Shown: one piece after another, positions 8,820-21,285 of the stretch
Position numbering within the stretch: the stretch's first letter is position 1
How the letters are laid out: every line of letters begins with the position of its first letter
NCBI GenBank assembly: GCA_025175895.1
Contig: CM045987.1
Span: 110,783,040 to 110,847,039, forward strand
DNA: 64,000 nt
From: Wurfbainia villosa
Lineage: Eukaryota > Streptophyta > Magnoliopsida > Zingiberales > Zingiberaceae
Reading direction: 5' to 3'
Program-made: the position numbers and the translations under genes
The notes under the pieces: generated by a model
The model's database searches: none
What the model saw: the letters and a program-made list of their open reading frames with translations, nothing else
What the model was told of the DNA's origin: nothing

Positions 8820-9235
8820 TGTCAGTCAACTGGGGTTATGGACCAGTCGACTGGTCAAGTGATTTGACACTTGAGAGCCGAGTCGACTTGTATCAATCGA
8901 CTGGGACTATGATTAGTCGACTGATGGGAGTTGACTAGAGTTCAACTATAGGAAATGGCCTAGCAGTCAACTGTCAGCATTGGGCAATCGACTGATGGCA
9001 TGATCAATCGACTGCTATGGCTGGCAGTCGACTGATGGTCGATGTCATGGACACAGAAGGTTCCAGAGTCGACTGTTAGGGTTTGACAGTCAAGTGATGG
9101 CTCGATCAGTCGACTAATGGGCATGATCAGTCGACTGATGGTTTATCCATTGGAATGTATCCAACGTGTCATGGCTCATTATGAGACAACAGCTATAGGA
9201 GCAGTCGACTGATGGTCTCTATCAGTCGACTACTA
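8820..9235 (+). repeat. Cluster of palindromic CAGTCGACTG motifs
   Basis: More than ten full or near copies of the 10 bp palindrome CAGTCGACTG, often followed by ATGG, spaced irregularly. The cluster lies upstream of the LTR TATA box. Similar clusters are in all sirevirus LTR families here. Confidence 0.8.
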
Positions 9236-9260
9236 GGCGAAATCTAGCTCGAATGCAGGT

Positions 9261-9268
9261 TATAAAAG
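9261..9268 (+). promoter_or_regulatory. TATA box of sirevirus I LTR
   Basis: TATAAAAG in 'gcaggttataaaagtagc', immediately after the palindrome cluster, matching the position of the TATA box in the other sirevirus LTRs. Confidence 0.6.
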
Positions 9269-9732
9269 TAGCTCATGGAAAAGGTTTTTTCCATGGTTTC
9301 TTAGGGCGATTTGCTAGTGCAATTAAGGGTCTCTAAGTGAAGCTCAAGCAACCAAACAAGCGAGCATCCAAAAGTGTATTTGTAAAGTTTTCTTTACGTG
9401 TTTTTGTGTATTTCATTTGTATTTTCTTGTTGTATTTATTTTATTGTTGTAAACACTTGTATGAGGTCTCTCCGCCTCCGACGTGTTGTCGAGAAGAAGT
9501 TTTATTAGTGGTGAGTGCATCACTAGAGCTCGTTGAGCTCAACCCATGGAGTAGGAACCTTGAGGTTCCGAACGACGTTATATTGTTGTGTTCTTGTGCT
9601 TGTATATTTGTTTGTATTATTTTTATATTCCGCTGCGTACTAACAATCATAGGCAAGCACGAACGATTTCCATCTTCGACGTACGAAAAGCTATTCACCC
9701 CCCCCCTTCTAGCGACGATCAATTCTCCAACG

Positions 9733-9902
9733 CTAGGGATTTGAAACCCGCCTTAGGGAAGTATATCATTCCTGAAAAAGCTAAGGTGCAGAGCAAGGGT
9801 GAAAATTCTGAAACGAATGAATGGAGGTTCACGAATCCACCGGAGCTGAGCTGAAGGAAAGGAGTATGGTCGAGCTAAAGACCTTAAACAAGCGCTTCTT
9901 GG
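9733..9902 (+). mobile_element. Gypsy element J, left part
   Basis: Noncoding or decayed coding DNA ending 'aaacaagcgcttcttgg'. With the DNA after element B (cttgggagacaaccca) it restores the typical 'gcgcttcttgggagacaaccc' stretch that follows pol in plant Athila/Tat gypsy elements. The last five bases (CTTGG, 9898-9902) are the target duplication of B. Confidence 0.6.
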
Positions 9903-12121
9903 TGTTAGTAATATATGAGAGATGTCCTAAGGCAATCGCCTTATGTTTGAACCATTTATATGATAAATGAAGATTCACTATTTGAGTATACATGTTTTCA
10001 TGTATTTGATTAGATCTTAAACTCTTTTACTGAATGTCCACGATACGATTCACAGCATGAGAGAATTTGTGATTGGATCACAACTAGTATCTCTAAATGT
10101 GTCATTGTGATGTATCAGAATTATCCCTAGTCGATAAATTGATGGATTTGAACACTATTAATTCTGTCGAGACTAGCACGAGGTATACTCCTTGGTGTAT
10201 CCAAGCAGCTAATTCTCACTGGCTAAAGACATTGTGATGTCCGGAGTTAATCGTGGATGCTAGTTATGGTAACTAGTTCATTGGAGTGACCAGCTGTAAG
10301 ACTTCATATGGTTCTCTGCATATATAGATATGTCAATGAAGTTCTTACTGCAGCTTAAGTGCGATGTTCCTTTGACTTGCGGTATTCAAGTCATCTTGGT
10401 CATGAAGACTTATGCTTTGACATCTTAAGCAAGCATCTCTGAGGAGATGTGGACCCAGGATGATCGGGTATAAGTCGAAGTGATCGAAGGTGTTTGAATA
10501 GCCTATAAAGGATTCACCACTCCTTGCGAGGAGATGTATATCCATGGCCTCTCCTTGGATTGTTACTAAAGTTTTTGGCCAAAGCATTACATGTTTAGAG
10601 TAAGGTACTCTTAGATACATGTGCAGTAACTAGAATCCGTAGGACGAGGAAATGATACTTGGGCTAGGTGTGACGTAGTCAACCTATTGGGGACTGACAC
10701 TATAGACCATGTCCTCAACCAAGTGGGTATAAGATGAGTGAAAGGAATGGGGCACGATTCATTGTAGCTGCTAAAGAGTTTCAGAAATAGTTCTGGATCA
10801 ACTGTTGATCTTTTCGGTTAATTGGGGATCATGATGTACTACTAGGTGCCACTCATGATCGTTCTATAATTAATGGTTAATTATAGATGACCAACATAAA
10901 TCGAGAACTTATTTGGTCACACGCACAACGAGCGTAATCCAAAGGATTTAAAACGAGCTTGAGAATGAGATTCTCAGACCGAGAGAAACTAGGTTTGGTT
11001 GGACCAAACAAGAAGCGAGCATGAAATCGTTTCAGTCGCAATGGAAGCGTGGATGGGCCGTGTCTTATGAAGACATGATGGATGAACCAAATTGGTTTGG
11101 TTATAATCCAATGGTGAAGAATAAACCAAAGGGGTTTGGTTTGTTTTAAACGAATGAACCAAAATTGGTTCGGTTTGTTTTGACTTAAAATAGACCAACA
11201 CAGTTTGGTTTATTTTAACTTAAGTCATTGGATCGGGTTAACGGGTTTTGGTTATGAACCAATAACCGTTAGGAGAATGTGTTCTCTATAAAAACATGGC
11301 TTAAGGGTTTTTTCGTGGATAACTTTTGGTTATTGGAAAAATCTAGCCGCCCAACCCTCTCCCTCTCTTCTCCTTGCCGCCGCCCAAGGGTTCCACGTCG
11401 CCCAGCTTTTTGCCACCATCCACCCTTGCTGCCGGTGTCCAGCTTCTACCGGCCACTCTTCTGGTGACCCTCCGGTGACTCACCTTGGTTCCAGCAACCA
11501 AGGGTTGGCCGGCCATCCTCTTTGGCCGGCGCAACATCCTCCACCAAGCTATCCAGTTTTTTAGACCTCTTGTTTCCTTCATGTCGGAGGGTCGTTTGGA
11601 CGATGTTTGAAGCTCCGACAGTGGCTACCTTACCGGGGATTCGATCTCCGGTAATCCTCATAGGTGGAGGACGAAGGATTCGTCAAACGGTTGACGAATA
11701 CCTCTCCGGAGAAGCGAGTTTTGGGGACTCGTTTTTTAATCCGAATTTTGATTCGGATTGTGATCTTCTCTTGATCACATCGTCTTCGACATGAGGCTAG
11801 TGACTCATACGAAGACGAGGCTCGTGGTTTTGTGAAGTCATCCGGACGATACTCGGTGTGGATACTGATAGAGGTGATTCTAGCGAGAGTCGCTCCGGTT
11901 GATGCCTTTTCCGCTACACGTGATACGTCAGGTATACATAGAATAATTTTCTTTTATTGTAAAATTTGAAACTACGGTTATGTCTACACATGTTGTACTA
12001 TGCATGCGTGTGGTGTGTGTAATGTAATAAATTAGATTTATTGTTTTTTATTTCTTCCGTTGCGCACATGTTTACGAAACATATTCGAACACACATTCGC
12101 CGCGGTGCCGAAAACCCAACA
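9903..12121 (+). repeat. 5' LTR of element B
   Basis: 2219 bp, TG...CA. TATA box at 11287-11294 (TATAAAAA in 'ctctataaaaacatgg'). A GC-rich stretch of CCGGC-containing sequence at about 11340-11530 follows the TATA box. Small ORFs in this LTR recur in its copies as nucleotide shadows and are not called as genes. Confidence 0.93.
11287..11294 (+). promoter_or_regulatory. TATA box of element B 5' LTR
   Basis: TATAAAAA about 1385 bp into the LTR. The same context is at about 18508 in the 3' LTR and, inverted, near 40935 and 48100 in element G. Confidence 0.6.
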
Positions 12122-13413
12122 GTGGTATTAGAGCCCAAGTTGTGTTTTGACATAATCTTAAAATTGTTTTGCGATAGTCGTAATTGTATTTATGAAAATT
12201 TTCTAATTTTGGAAGTTTAGAAGTATTTATGGAAATTTTCTAATTTTGGAAAGTTTAGAAGTATTTATGGAAATCTTCTACTTTTGGAAAGTTAGAAGTA
12301 TTTATGGAAATTAACACTTTCCATAAATAAAATATTTGATTAGATTTGGAAATTTATTTCCTAATTTAATTATGATTTTATTTGGGAAATCAAATCTAAA
12401 ATATATTTGATTTCCATAAATAGTTTTGACAATTTAGGAAATTTGTTTCCTAAATTAAATTTGACTTTCTTTAATTGAGACCTTCCATAAATAAAATATG
12501 TGATTAGATTTGGAAATTTATTTCCTAATTTAATATTGATTTGATTTTGGGAATCAAATCTTAAACATATTTTATTTTCATAAATAGTTATGACATATAA
12601 GAAAATTAAATACATGCCATAATTATATGCAGTGTAATTGCATTAGATGTATATCATTATGCCATGCATGTTGTGACATGTAGATGTATGTCATGTATGT
12701 CATGCCATGTAGATAATAGTTATTTGCATGCAAAGAGGATGAGACTTTAAAACCCTTATACAATATTAAAGTCTACACCTTCCATTAATATGATTAGAAC
12801 CAGAGTTCTGTTTCTTGTTTGGGTTGTTGGACTCACTCCAAGCCTAGCTCGAACCTGAACATGTTCAAATAATTGAAATAGTTTAACTCTAATATGGTAA
12901 GAGTTAGAGGTCAATCGTTAGTTTGGGTTGTTGGACTCACTCCAAGCCTGGCTAATCGGTTGAATGCGCTCTAACCATATTAAAACTATTTCGTGATTAA
13001 TGGGCCAGCTCTAACTTGGAGCATCGATTTGTTGGACTCACTCCAAGGTCGATGTGAAGAGAGGTGAAGGTGGGTGCTATGCATATGATGCATACTTGTT
13101 AATGTGTTAACAACCCAATGTATGTGTAAACATTCAATTAGTTGATAGCACATTGTGATAGTTACATATACATGATATGTAATCAGTATACTTGATACCC
13201 ACCATCATAGCTAAGAATGGCTTGTTAGACTCACTCCAAGGTTGTTCTTATCTATATTGGATATCAGCCCATTCGGAGATTGACCTACGATCTTCCGAAT
13301 TGATTTTGAGGGTTTTTGAATTCGAAAAATGAATGGGATTTTGTAAATATATGTGGATGCATTTTAAATCATCTTTCTCATATATGCTCGTTTTGTATTT
13401 CTAGGTTAATCGC
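12122..13413 (+). other. Repeat-rich leader of element B
   Basis: About 1.3 kb without a gene. From 12185 to 12310 there are three units of about 45 bp ('tatttatggaaattttctaattttgga' type), then AT-rich repeats containing GGAAATTTATTTCC-like inverted pairs to about 12600. Further on, the 19 bp motif TTGTTGGACTCACTCCAAG occurs at 12824, 12928 and 13029, and with one change at 13222. Element G has the same motif four times. Element C has a homologous leader without it. Confidence 0.8.
12123..12133 (+). other. Primer binding site of element B (one mismatch)
   Basis: TGGTATTAGAG one base after the 5' LTR, differing from the canonical TGGTATCAGAG by one C to T change. Confidence 0.75.
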
Positions 13414-16400
13414 TTGATCATGATGTCTTTGAATTTGTGCTCTATTTTGAATTCGAATAAATTGACTAGGCCGAACTTCTTGGATTGGCTTAGAAACTTG
13501 AGAATTGTTCTCAAGGCAGAAAAGCTTGAGAATGTCCTCGAAGCGTCTCTTCCCGCCCATCCTAGCAATGATGCAACACCGGACCAATTGTTGGCCCATC
13601 AGAAACATGTGAGTGATTCTGAGCAAGTGAGTTGCATCATGCTAGCCGCGATGGTACCCGAGCTGCAGAAGCAGCATGAGCATATGGATGCTCATACCAT
13701 AGTCTTTCATCTTTATGAGTTGTTTGATGAGCAAGTGAGATTCGAAAGGTTCGAAGTCTCCAAGCTCCTCTTCACCTCTGAGATGCAAGAAGGTTCATCT
13801 GTGGTACTGCTCAACATGCTGAAGACTGTGGAGCCTTCTGAGAAGCATGAGCAGGGGACGGTGTTGTTAGTTGATTCCTCGAAGAAAGGTTCTAAAAGGG
13901 AGTCAAAGGAACAGCAAAAGGGGAAGAAGAAAAAGGCTAAAAAGGCAGAACCAGCTCAAAAGGGCACTTGCCATCATTATGGCAAGGAGGGTCATTGGCG
14001 AAGAAACTGTAAGATTTATCTTGAGTCCGTAAAGAAGAATAAGGCAACAGATGCCTCATCTTCTTCATATATCTTCGTTATTGATTGTCATTCTATTTCC
14101 TCAGACACTTGGGTATTCGATACTGGGCGTGGCTCACATATATATAATGACATATATTGGCTAAGGAATAGAAGAAGACTCGTCAAGGGAGAGTCAAATT
14201 TACATGTTGGGAATGGAGCAAAGGTTACTGCACTCGCCATTGGAACGTATTTATTGAAACTCCCTATAGGACTTGTCTTAGAACTGGACAATTGATTTTA
14301 TGTTCCTTCGTTGATAAAGAACATCATTTCTATTTCTTGTTTAAATAGAAATGGGTACCATTTGACTTTTAGTAACAATTGTTGTTACATAACTTTAAAT
14401 GGAGTTCTTTATGGGACTGAAACTTTAAGCAATGGTATTTATACGTTGGACGTATCCAGTGATATTTTCAATATCGAAGCGAGCAACAAGCATGCTAGAA
14501 AAGATAATCAATTAGACTCCTATATGTGGCATTATCGTCTTGGCCATGCAAGCAAGAAATGCATGTCCGAATTACACCGATGTGGAATTCTGGAATCGTT
14601 TGAATTAGATTCATACGATACATGTGAATCATGCTTAAAAGGAAAGATGACTAAGTTACCTTTTACTAGAAAAGGTGAACGGGTGGAAGAGTTGCTAGGT
14701 CTAATACATACTGATGTATGTGGACCCATGTCAACTCAAGCTTTAGGAGGTTATAGCTACTTTATTACCTTCACCGATGATCACTCACAGTTTGGGAATA
14801 TGTTCTTGATGAAACACAAGTTTGAAGCCTTTGAAAGGTTCAAAGAATTCAGAAGTGAAGTAGAGAAACAACATGACAAGAGTATTAAAATACTTCGATC
14901 GGATCGAGGTAGTGAATACTTAAGTCAAGAGTTTCTAGATTATCTAAGAGACAATGGTATATTGTCTCAATGGACTCCGCCATATACACCATAGCATAAT
15001 GGTGTATCTGAGAGGCGTAACCGAACATTGTTGGACATGGTCAGGTAATGATGAATCATACGAATCTTCCCAAGTCTTTTTGGGGATATGCACTTCAAAT
15101 AATTGTTTACTTGTTAAACAGAATGTCAACCAAGGTAGTCTCTACTACTCCATATGAGATATGGAATAGTAAGAAACCTCATGTATCTTACTTGAAGATA
15201 TGGGGTTGTCCCACTTATGTGAAGCAGATTGTATCAAATAAATTGGATGCTAAGTCTAATAAATATCTATTTATTGGATACCCTAAGGAAACAAGGGGTT
15301 ACCAATTCTATCATCCTATGAAGCAAAAGGTGTTTGTTTCAAGGCATTATGTGTTTCTAGAGAAAGAGTTTCTCTTGCAAGAAAATAGTGGAAGTGTCAT
15401 CGAGCTTGAGGAGGCTCGAGAGACTCAAATAGACATTAATGAGATACCTGGTGAAGCACCACAGCCAATAACTCATAGTGATGAACCATCGACTGGACCT
15501 ATTGAGACACCACATCTTCGTAGATCTGGTAGAACACGCAATATTCCTGAGAGATATGGATTTCTCATAAGTGAATCGAATGATGTATTACTCATTGATG
15601 ATGAGAAGCCTACCAGTTATGAAGAAGTTCTGAAAAGTTCAGAAAGGGATAAGTGGCTTGACGCCATGAAGTTGGAAATGGATTCCATGTATGAAAACCA
15701 AGTTTGGAACTTGGTTGACCCACCTGAAGGCATAAAGCCTATAGGGTGCAAGTGGGTTTTCAAGAAGAAAACCGACATGGATGGTAATGTGATTACCTAT
15801 AAGCCTAGATTGGTGGTAAAAGGATATCATCAAAAGCAAGGTATTGATTATGACAAAACCTATTCGCCTGTTGATATGCTTAAATCCATTCGGATGCTCC
15901 TGGCCATAGCGGCTCATTATTATTATGAGATATGGAAGATAGATGTGAAAACAACTTTCCTTAATGGAAACCTACTCAAGGATGTGTATATGATACGGCC
16001 TGAGGGTTTGACATCGGTTGATAAAACTAAGGTATGAAAATTGCGATGGTCTATATATGGACTGAAGCAAGCATCCAGGAGCTGAAATATTCGTTCTAAT
16101 GAGACAATTAAAAAGTTTGATTTCTCACAAAATCCGGACGAACCTTGTGTGTACAAGAAGGTTAGTGGGAGTGCAGTCGTGTTCCTAGTATTGTATGTCA
16201 ATGACATATTACTTATAGGAAACAATGTTTCAGTCTTACAGTCAGTTAAAATTTGGTTTTTCAAGACATTCTCCATGAAAGACCTGGGAGAAGCAACCTA
16301 CATCCTCGAGATTAAGATCTATAGGGATAGATCGAAACGGTTGCTTGGTCTTTCGCAGTCTATATATATAGATCAAGTGCTAAAGAGGTTTAACATGTCA

Positions 16401-17105
16401 GAATCCAAGAAAGGTTTCCTACCCATCAGGCATGGGATACACCTTTCGAAGTCTATGTATCCGTGCACAGAAGACGAGAGGATTTACATGAGTAAGATTC
16501 CCTATGCATCCACAAAAGGATCTATCATGCATGCTATGTTATGTACGAGGCCCATGTATCGTATACTCTGAGTGTCACGAGCAGGTACCAGTATGATCCG
16601 GGAATGGATCATTGGGTGGCTGTTAAGATGATCCTTAAGTACTTGAGAAGAAGTAAGGATGCGTTCCTAATATATGGAGAATGGGTCATGGTGATATGTG
16701 GGTATATGAATGTCAACTTTCAGATAGACAAGGATGATTCCAAGTCTAAGTCTGGGTATGCATTCACCTGGAATGGAGGCGCAATAAGTTGGAAAGGTTC
16801 CAAGCTTGACACTATAGCAGATTCTGCCACTAAGGCAGAATAAATTGCAGCTTCGGAAGAAACAAAGGAAGTAGTTTGGATCAAGAAGTTCATCTTTGAA
16901 CTTGATGTGGTCTCATCAATGATCCAAACATGTGCTTCGCTGCTATCATTTGATCAGAGAGATCATAAGTAGGAAGGAAATACAAATCGAGAAGATTCCC
17001 AGTGAAAGGAACTTAGTTGATCCTTTAACTAAGGCATTACCTAAAAGTAAGTTTAAGGGTCATGTTAGAGCTTATGGTATTGGATACCGTAGCGATTGGC
17101 ATTAG
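13414..17105 (+). pseudogene. gag-pol: Copia gag-pol polyprotein of element B, broken
   Basis: Gag begins near 13414 (NSNKLTRPNFLDWLRNL) and carries a zinc knuckle with a changed first half (CHHYGKEGHWRRNC). Protease shows VFDTGRGSH (DTG kept). Then come GAG-pre-integrase (MWHYRLGHASKKC), integrase (HTDVCGPM, RSDRGSEY, VSERRNRT), reverse transcriptase (CKWVFKKKTDMDGN) and RNase H. The catalytic YVDD reads YVND at about 16194. Stops include 14293-14295, 14992-14994, 16035-16037 and 16841-16843; frameshifts lie near 15044 and 16540. Relative to C, about 165 bp of gag (after SSVV near 13805) and about 80 bp of RNase H (near 16919) are missing. Both losses are shared with G. Not functional. Confidence 0.9.
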
Positions 17106-17119
17106 GCCAAGTGGGAGTT

Positions 17120-19270
17120 TGTTAGTAATATATGAGAGATGTCCTAAGGCAATCGCCTTATGTTTGAACCATTTATATGATAAATGAAGATTCACTATTT
17201 GAGTATACATATTTTCATGTATTTGATTAGATCTTAAACTCATTTACTGAATGTCCATAATGCGATTCACAGCATGAGAGAATTTGTGATTGTATCACAA
17301 CTAGTGAGTATCTCTACATGTGTTATTGTGATGTATCAGAATTACTCCTAGTCAATGAATTGATGGATTTGGACACCATCAATTCTGTCGAGACTAGCAC
17401 GAGGTATACTCCTTGGTGTATCCAAGCAGCTGATTTTCACTGGCTGGAGACATTGTGATGTCCGGAGTTAATCGTAGATGCTAGTTATGGTAACTAGTTC
17501 ATTGGAGTGACCAGTTGTAAGACTTCATATGGTTCTCTGCATATATAGATATGTCAATGAAGTTCTTACTGCAGCTTAAGTGCGATATTCCTTTGACTTG
17601 CGGTATTCAAGTCATCTTGGTTATGAAGACTTATGCTTTGACATCTTAAGCAAGCATCTCTGAGGAGATGTGGACCCAGGATGATTGGGTATAAGTCGAA
17701 GTGATCGAAGGTGTTTGAATAGCCTATAAAGGATTCACCACTCCTTGCAAGGAGATGTATACCCATGGCCTCTCGTCGGATTGTTACTAAAGTCTTTGGC
17801 CAAAGCATTACATGTTTAGAGTAAGGTACTCTTGGATACATGTGCAGTAACTAGAATCCATAGGACGAGGAAATGATACTTGGGCTAGGTGTGACGTAGT
17901 CAACCTAGTGGGGACTGACACTATAGACCATGTCCTAAACCAAGTGGGTATAAGATGAGTGAAAGGAATGGGGCACGATTCATTGTAGCTGCTGAAGGGT
18001 TTCAGAAATAGTTCTGGATCAACTGTTGATCTTTTCGATTAATTGGGGATCATGATGTACTACTAGGTGTCACTCATGATCGTTCTATAATTAATGGTTA
18101 ATTATAGACGGCCAATATAAATAGAGAACTTATTTGGTAATACGCACAACGAGCGTAATCCGAAGGATTTAAAACGAGCTTGAGAATGAGATTCTCAGAC
18201 CGAGAGAAACTAGGTTTGGTTGGACCAAACAAGGATCGAGCATGAAATCGTTTCAGTCGCAATGGAAGCGTGGATGGGACATGTCTTATGAAGACATGAT
18301 GGATGAACCAAATTTGATTGGTTCTAATCCAATTGTGAAGAATAAACCAAAGGGGTTTAGTTTGTTTTAAACGAATGAACCAAAGTTGGTTCGGTTCGTT
18401 TTAACTTAAAATAGACCAATGTAGTTTGGTTTATTTTAACTTAAGCTATTGGATCGGGTTAACGGCTTTTGGTTATGAACCAATAACTGTTAGGAGAATG
18501 TGTTCTCTATAAAAACATGGCTTAAAGGTTTTTTTGTGGATAACTTTTGGTTGTTGGAAAAATCTAGCCGCCCAACCCTCTCCCTCTCTTCTCCTTGCCG
18601 CCGCCCAAGGGTTCCACACCGCCCAGCTTTTTGCCACCGTCAACCCTTGCTGTCGGCATCCAGCTGCTGCCGGCCACTCCTCCGGCGACTCACCTTGGTT
18701 CCGGCGACCAAGGGTTGCCCGGCCATCCTCTTTGGCCGGTGCAACATCCTCCACCAAGCTGTCCAGTTTCTGAACAGCTTGTTTCCTTCGTGTCGGAGCG
18801 TCGTTTGGATGATGTTTGGAGCTCCGACAGTGGCTACCTTGCTGGGGATTCGATCTCTGGTAATCCTCATAGGTAGAGGACAAAGGATTCGTTAAACGGT
18901 TGACGAATACCTCTCCGGAGAAGCATGTTTTGGGGACTCATTTTTGAATCCGAATTTTGATTCGGATTGTGATCTTCTCTCGATCACATCGTCTTCGACA
19001 CGAGGCTAGTGGCTCGTACAAAAATGAGGCTCGTGGCTTTGTGAAGTCATCCCGACGATACTCGGCGTGGATACGGATAGAGGCGATTCTAGCGAGAGTT
19101 GCTCCGGTTGATGTCTTTCCCGCTACATGTGATATGTCAGGTATACGTAGAATAATTTTCTTTTATTGAAAAATTTGAAACTACGGTTATGTCTACACAT
19201 GTTGTACTATGCATGCATGTTTACGAAACATATTCGAACACACATTCGTCGCGGTGTCGGAAACCCAACA
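17120..19270 (+). repeat. 3' LTR of element B
   Basis: 2151 bp, begins TGTTAGTAATATATG after 'ggccaagtgggagtt' and ends AACCCAACA. It is shorter than the 5' LTR, mainly through absence of a 'gtgtggtgtgtgtaatgtaataaattag' type stretch near 19218. Confidence 0.93.
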
Positions 19271-19757
19271 CTTGGGAGACAACCCATGTTTATTTTATAT
19301 GTTTTTAATCTTTTTGAATTCATGTTCATAATTTAGACTTTAATTTATGGCCATTAGCATCTTTGGAAATAGTTTAGTGCCTGAAAGAACTTGTTAGGTA
19401 GAAATGGGATTCCTTTTTGAACCCTCAGTGAGAAGCATGGGAGGCCGTGTGGATTCCACACGATTGTGCCCCAAGATCAAAACTGCACACGGTGGGGCAT
19501 TTGAAAAATCTCAGACCATGTTGCTCTCTAGGAGAAAACCAGAGGTGCACACGACCGTGCCAATTCCTAAACCTTTTTTCCAAGCGGCAGCACAACATCC
19601 CACACGGTCGTGTCGCATCTCTTTAAAAGGGGAGATGTCGTGCGGTTTGTCCTAAATCACTCGTGCGACTCAAACCCTCCACCCTATCCCGTGCGAAATC
19701 CTCTCTTCCAACCTCCAAGCACTCACTCCAACCTCCGAGAAGCTCTCAAGAAGCCAC

Positions 19758-21285
19758 AATGAGGAGGGCAAAGCATGTGGCAACGCGATCTACTTCTTTG
19801 GAGCCAAAGTCAAGGAGAAGGAGCGCCCCAAGAGCTCCGGAGGAAGGTAATGCTCCCCCCAAACATCACATTTTGTAATAATGAGCATAGGGATAGATTT
19901 AACATGCTTTTTTTCAATCGAAAAATCACTGCTACTAGGTATTTGGATGAATCTCTTTAGAAACCCTAGGTTTGCTTAGGGATGTACAAGGCCTTTTTGC
20001 AAAGATGGGTTGGGGAAAGATTATGGGGGTGAGATGTCTAACCTACCCTAAGATAGTTTTGAAATTTTTAAGTTCATTGGAGGCGGAGATCTTGACGGGG
20101 AGAGATAGTGAATAGGGAAAGGTCAATTTTAGGCTATTTAACATTGAACATGAGTAGACTTTGCAACAATGGAACTCATGTTTTGGACTGCCTAGTGGGG
20201 GGGAGAGAAGGACCCCCAATGAGTTTAATGCTCGGACCTTTTGGTTAGATTTGACAGGGGAGAGTGCATATGACCTTTCTAGGGCAAAAGCCTCATGCCT
20301 CCAAACCCCCATTTTCCGATATATTCACCGAGTTATGGCAAGTACTATTTTTGGGAGAGGGGAGAGCGATGGAGTAGTGAGGATGAGTGAGCTTCTTTGC
20401 CTATGGGACATGCTACAAGAGAGAAGTACCATTTATGTAGTGTCCCATTTCATTCATCACTTGGTAAAGATGGGTAAGGCAACAAAGGGAGAAATTATTT
20501 TAGGGGGATTAATCACCCACATTTGCAATAGGATGGAGTACGATTGCACCGCCTTGGATACAGTAAAAGGGAGCCCTAGCATAAATTTAGGGGTATGCAT
20601 GGCTATGAAAATGATAGTGAGAGAGGGGCACTATTTTTGTTTTGTGAGGAATAACTTGGGATCCCTTAGGCTCCCCGACACTGAACATACCACCATCACC
20701 AACCGTGCCAATTAGCGGTTGGATCTTATAGTGGAGTCCCCACCACATGCAGGGCCTTCCACTCATGCACCCCTCTCACCTCCTACTCATCACTCACCGG
20801 TAGATCCACCCATGTATAGGAGCCCCCCTAGTCCACGCCGCGAGTCTACACCTGCACCTCCTTCTTTTTCCACTTTTGAGTAGGATATAGGTACGTTGGC
20901 TTATGAATTCTCCGAGTTCCGATCGTGCCTCGACGATATCTATGCCAAGTAGCAAACATAGCAGCAGCGATGGGAGGAGCATAGGACCTATTTTCAAAGG
21001 GTCGAGGAGTTCTACGGCGAGGCCCGAGCCTATTTTCAAGTGGAGGCTGCCTATCGCCAGGAGATTCGGCAGCACATGCATGTTACACAGGCACAGTGGG
21101 CCAAGGAGGAGAAGCACAGAGTTGCCACTGCATCCACCAGTTCCCAGATTGACCATGTACATGTGGCATCAATAGCTAAGCACCAGGATCTCCCAGGAGC
21201 CCGACAAGCCGAGACTACGGGATTTCCCACCTCAACCGCCATACTAGAGGTACGATTTCGTTTAAGTCTAGGGGGAGGACCCTAA
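19758..21285 (+). pseudogene. Athila-type ORF1-like protein, broken
   Basis: Plant Athila elements carry an extra ORF near the 3' end; its role is unclear. The best part is 20161-20715 (184 codons: FNARTFWLDLTGES, RYIHRVMASTIFGRGES, MSELLCLWDM), matching the Athila ORF family pattern as I know it. Upstream in other frames are an MRRAKHVATRSTSLEPKSRR start at 19758 and HRDRFNMLFFNRKITATRYL near 19882-19945, so at least two frameshifts lie before 20161. Downstream, 21040-21285 (EEFYGEARAYFQ...QWAKEEK...LSLGGGP) looks like the C-terminal coiled region. Name is by resemblance; clade not proved. Confidence 0.6.

Larger units (their letters stand above)
8303..9732 (+). repeat. 3' LTR of sirevirus I
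   Basis: About 1.43 kb from TGTTGGTGCAATCGACCC to CTCCAACG. In order it holds a hairpin minisatellite (8410-8625), a dense cluster of palindromic CAGTCGACTG motifs (8820-9235), a TATA box (9261-9268), a 'caagcaaccaaacaagc' block, and the C-run followed by CTAGCGAC at the 3' end. The matching LTR of H is 51414-53076, and a 3' part is at 23701-24134. The 5' end of this element is off the window. Confidence 0.75.
9903..19270 (+). mobile_element. Copia element B with 2.2 kb LTRs
   Basis: A 9.37 kb element flanked by CTTGG (9898-9902 and 19271-19275). LTRs run 9903-12121 and 17120-19270, beginning TGTTAGTAATATATG and ending AACCCAACA. Internal DNA holds a 1.3 kb repeat-rich leader and one gag-pol gene with many lesions. 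It belongs to the same family as minus-strand element G, sharing LTR sequence and two internal deletions. It is inserted in gypsy element J just after pol. Confidence 0.93.

Noticed and set aside
10345..10620. 91-codon ORF repeated in LTRs of B (10345, 17566) and G (41607)
   Set aside because: The copies are LTR repeats, so the frame recurs because the DNA recurs. It lies upstream of the TATA box and has no recognisable family.
18473..18895. Proline/arginine-rich ORFs in GC-rich part of B and G LTRs
   Set aside because: They occur on both strands in all frames of a GC-rich tract, with no conservation of one frame.
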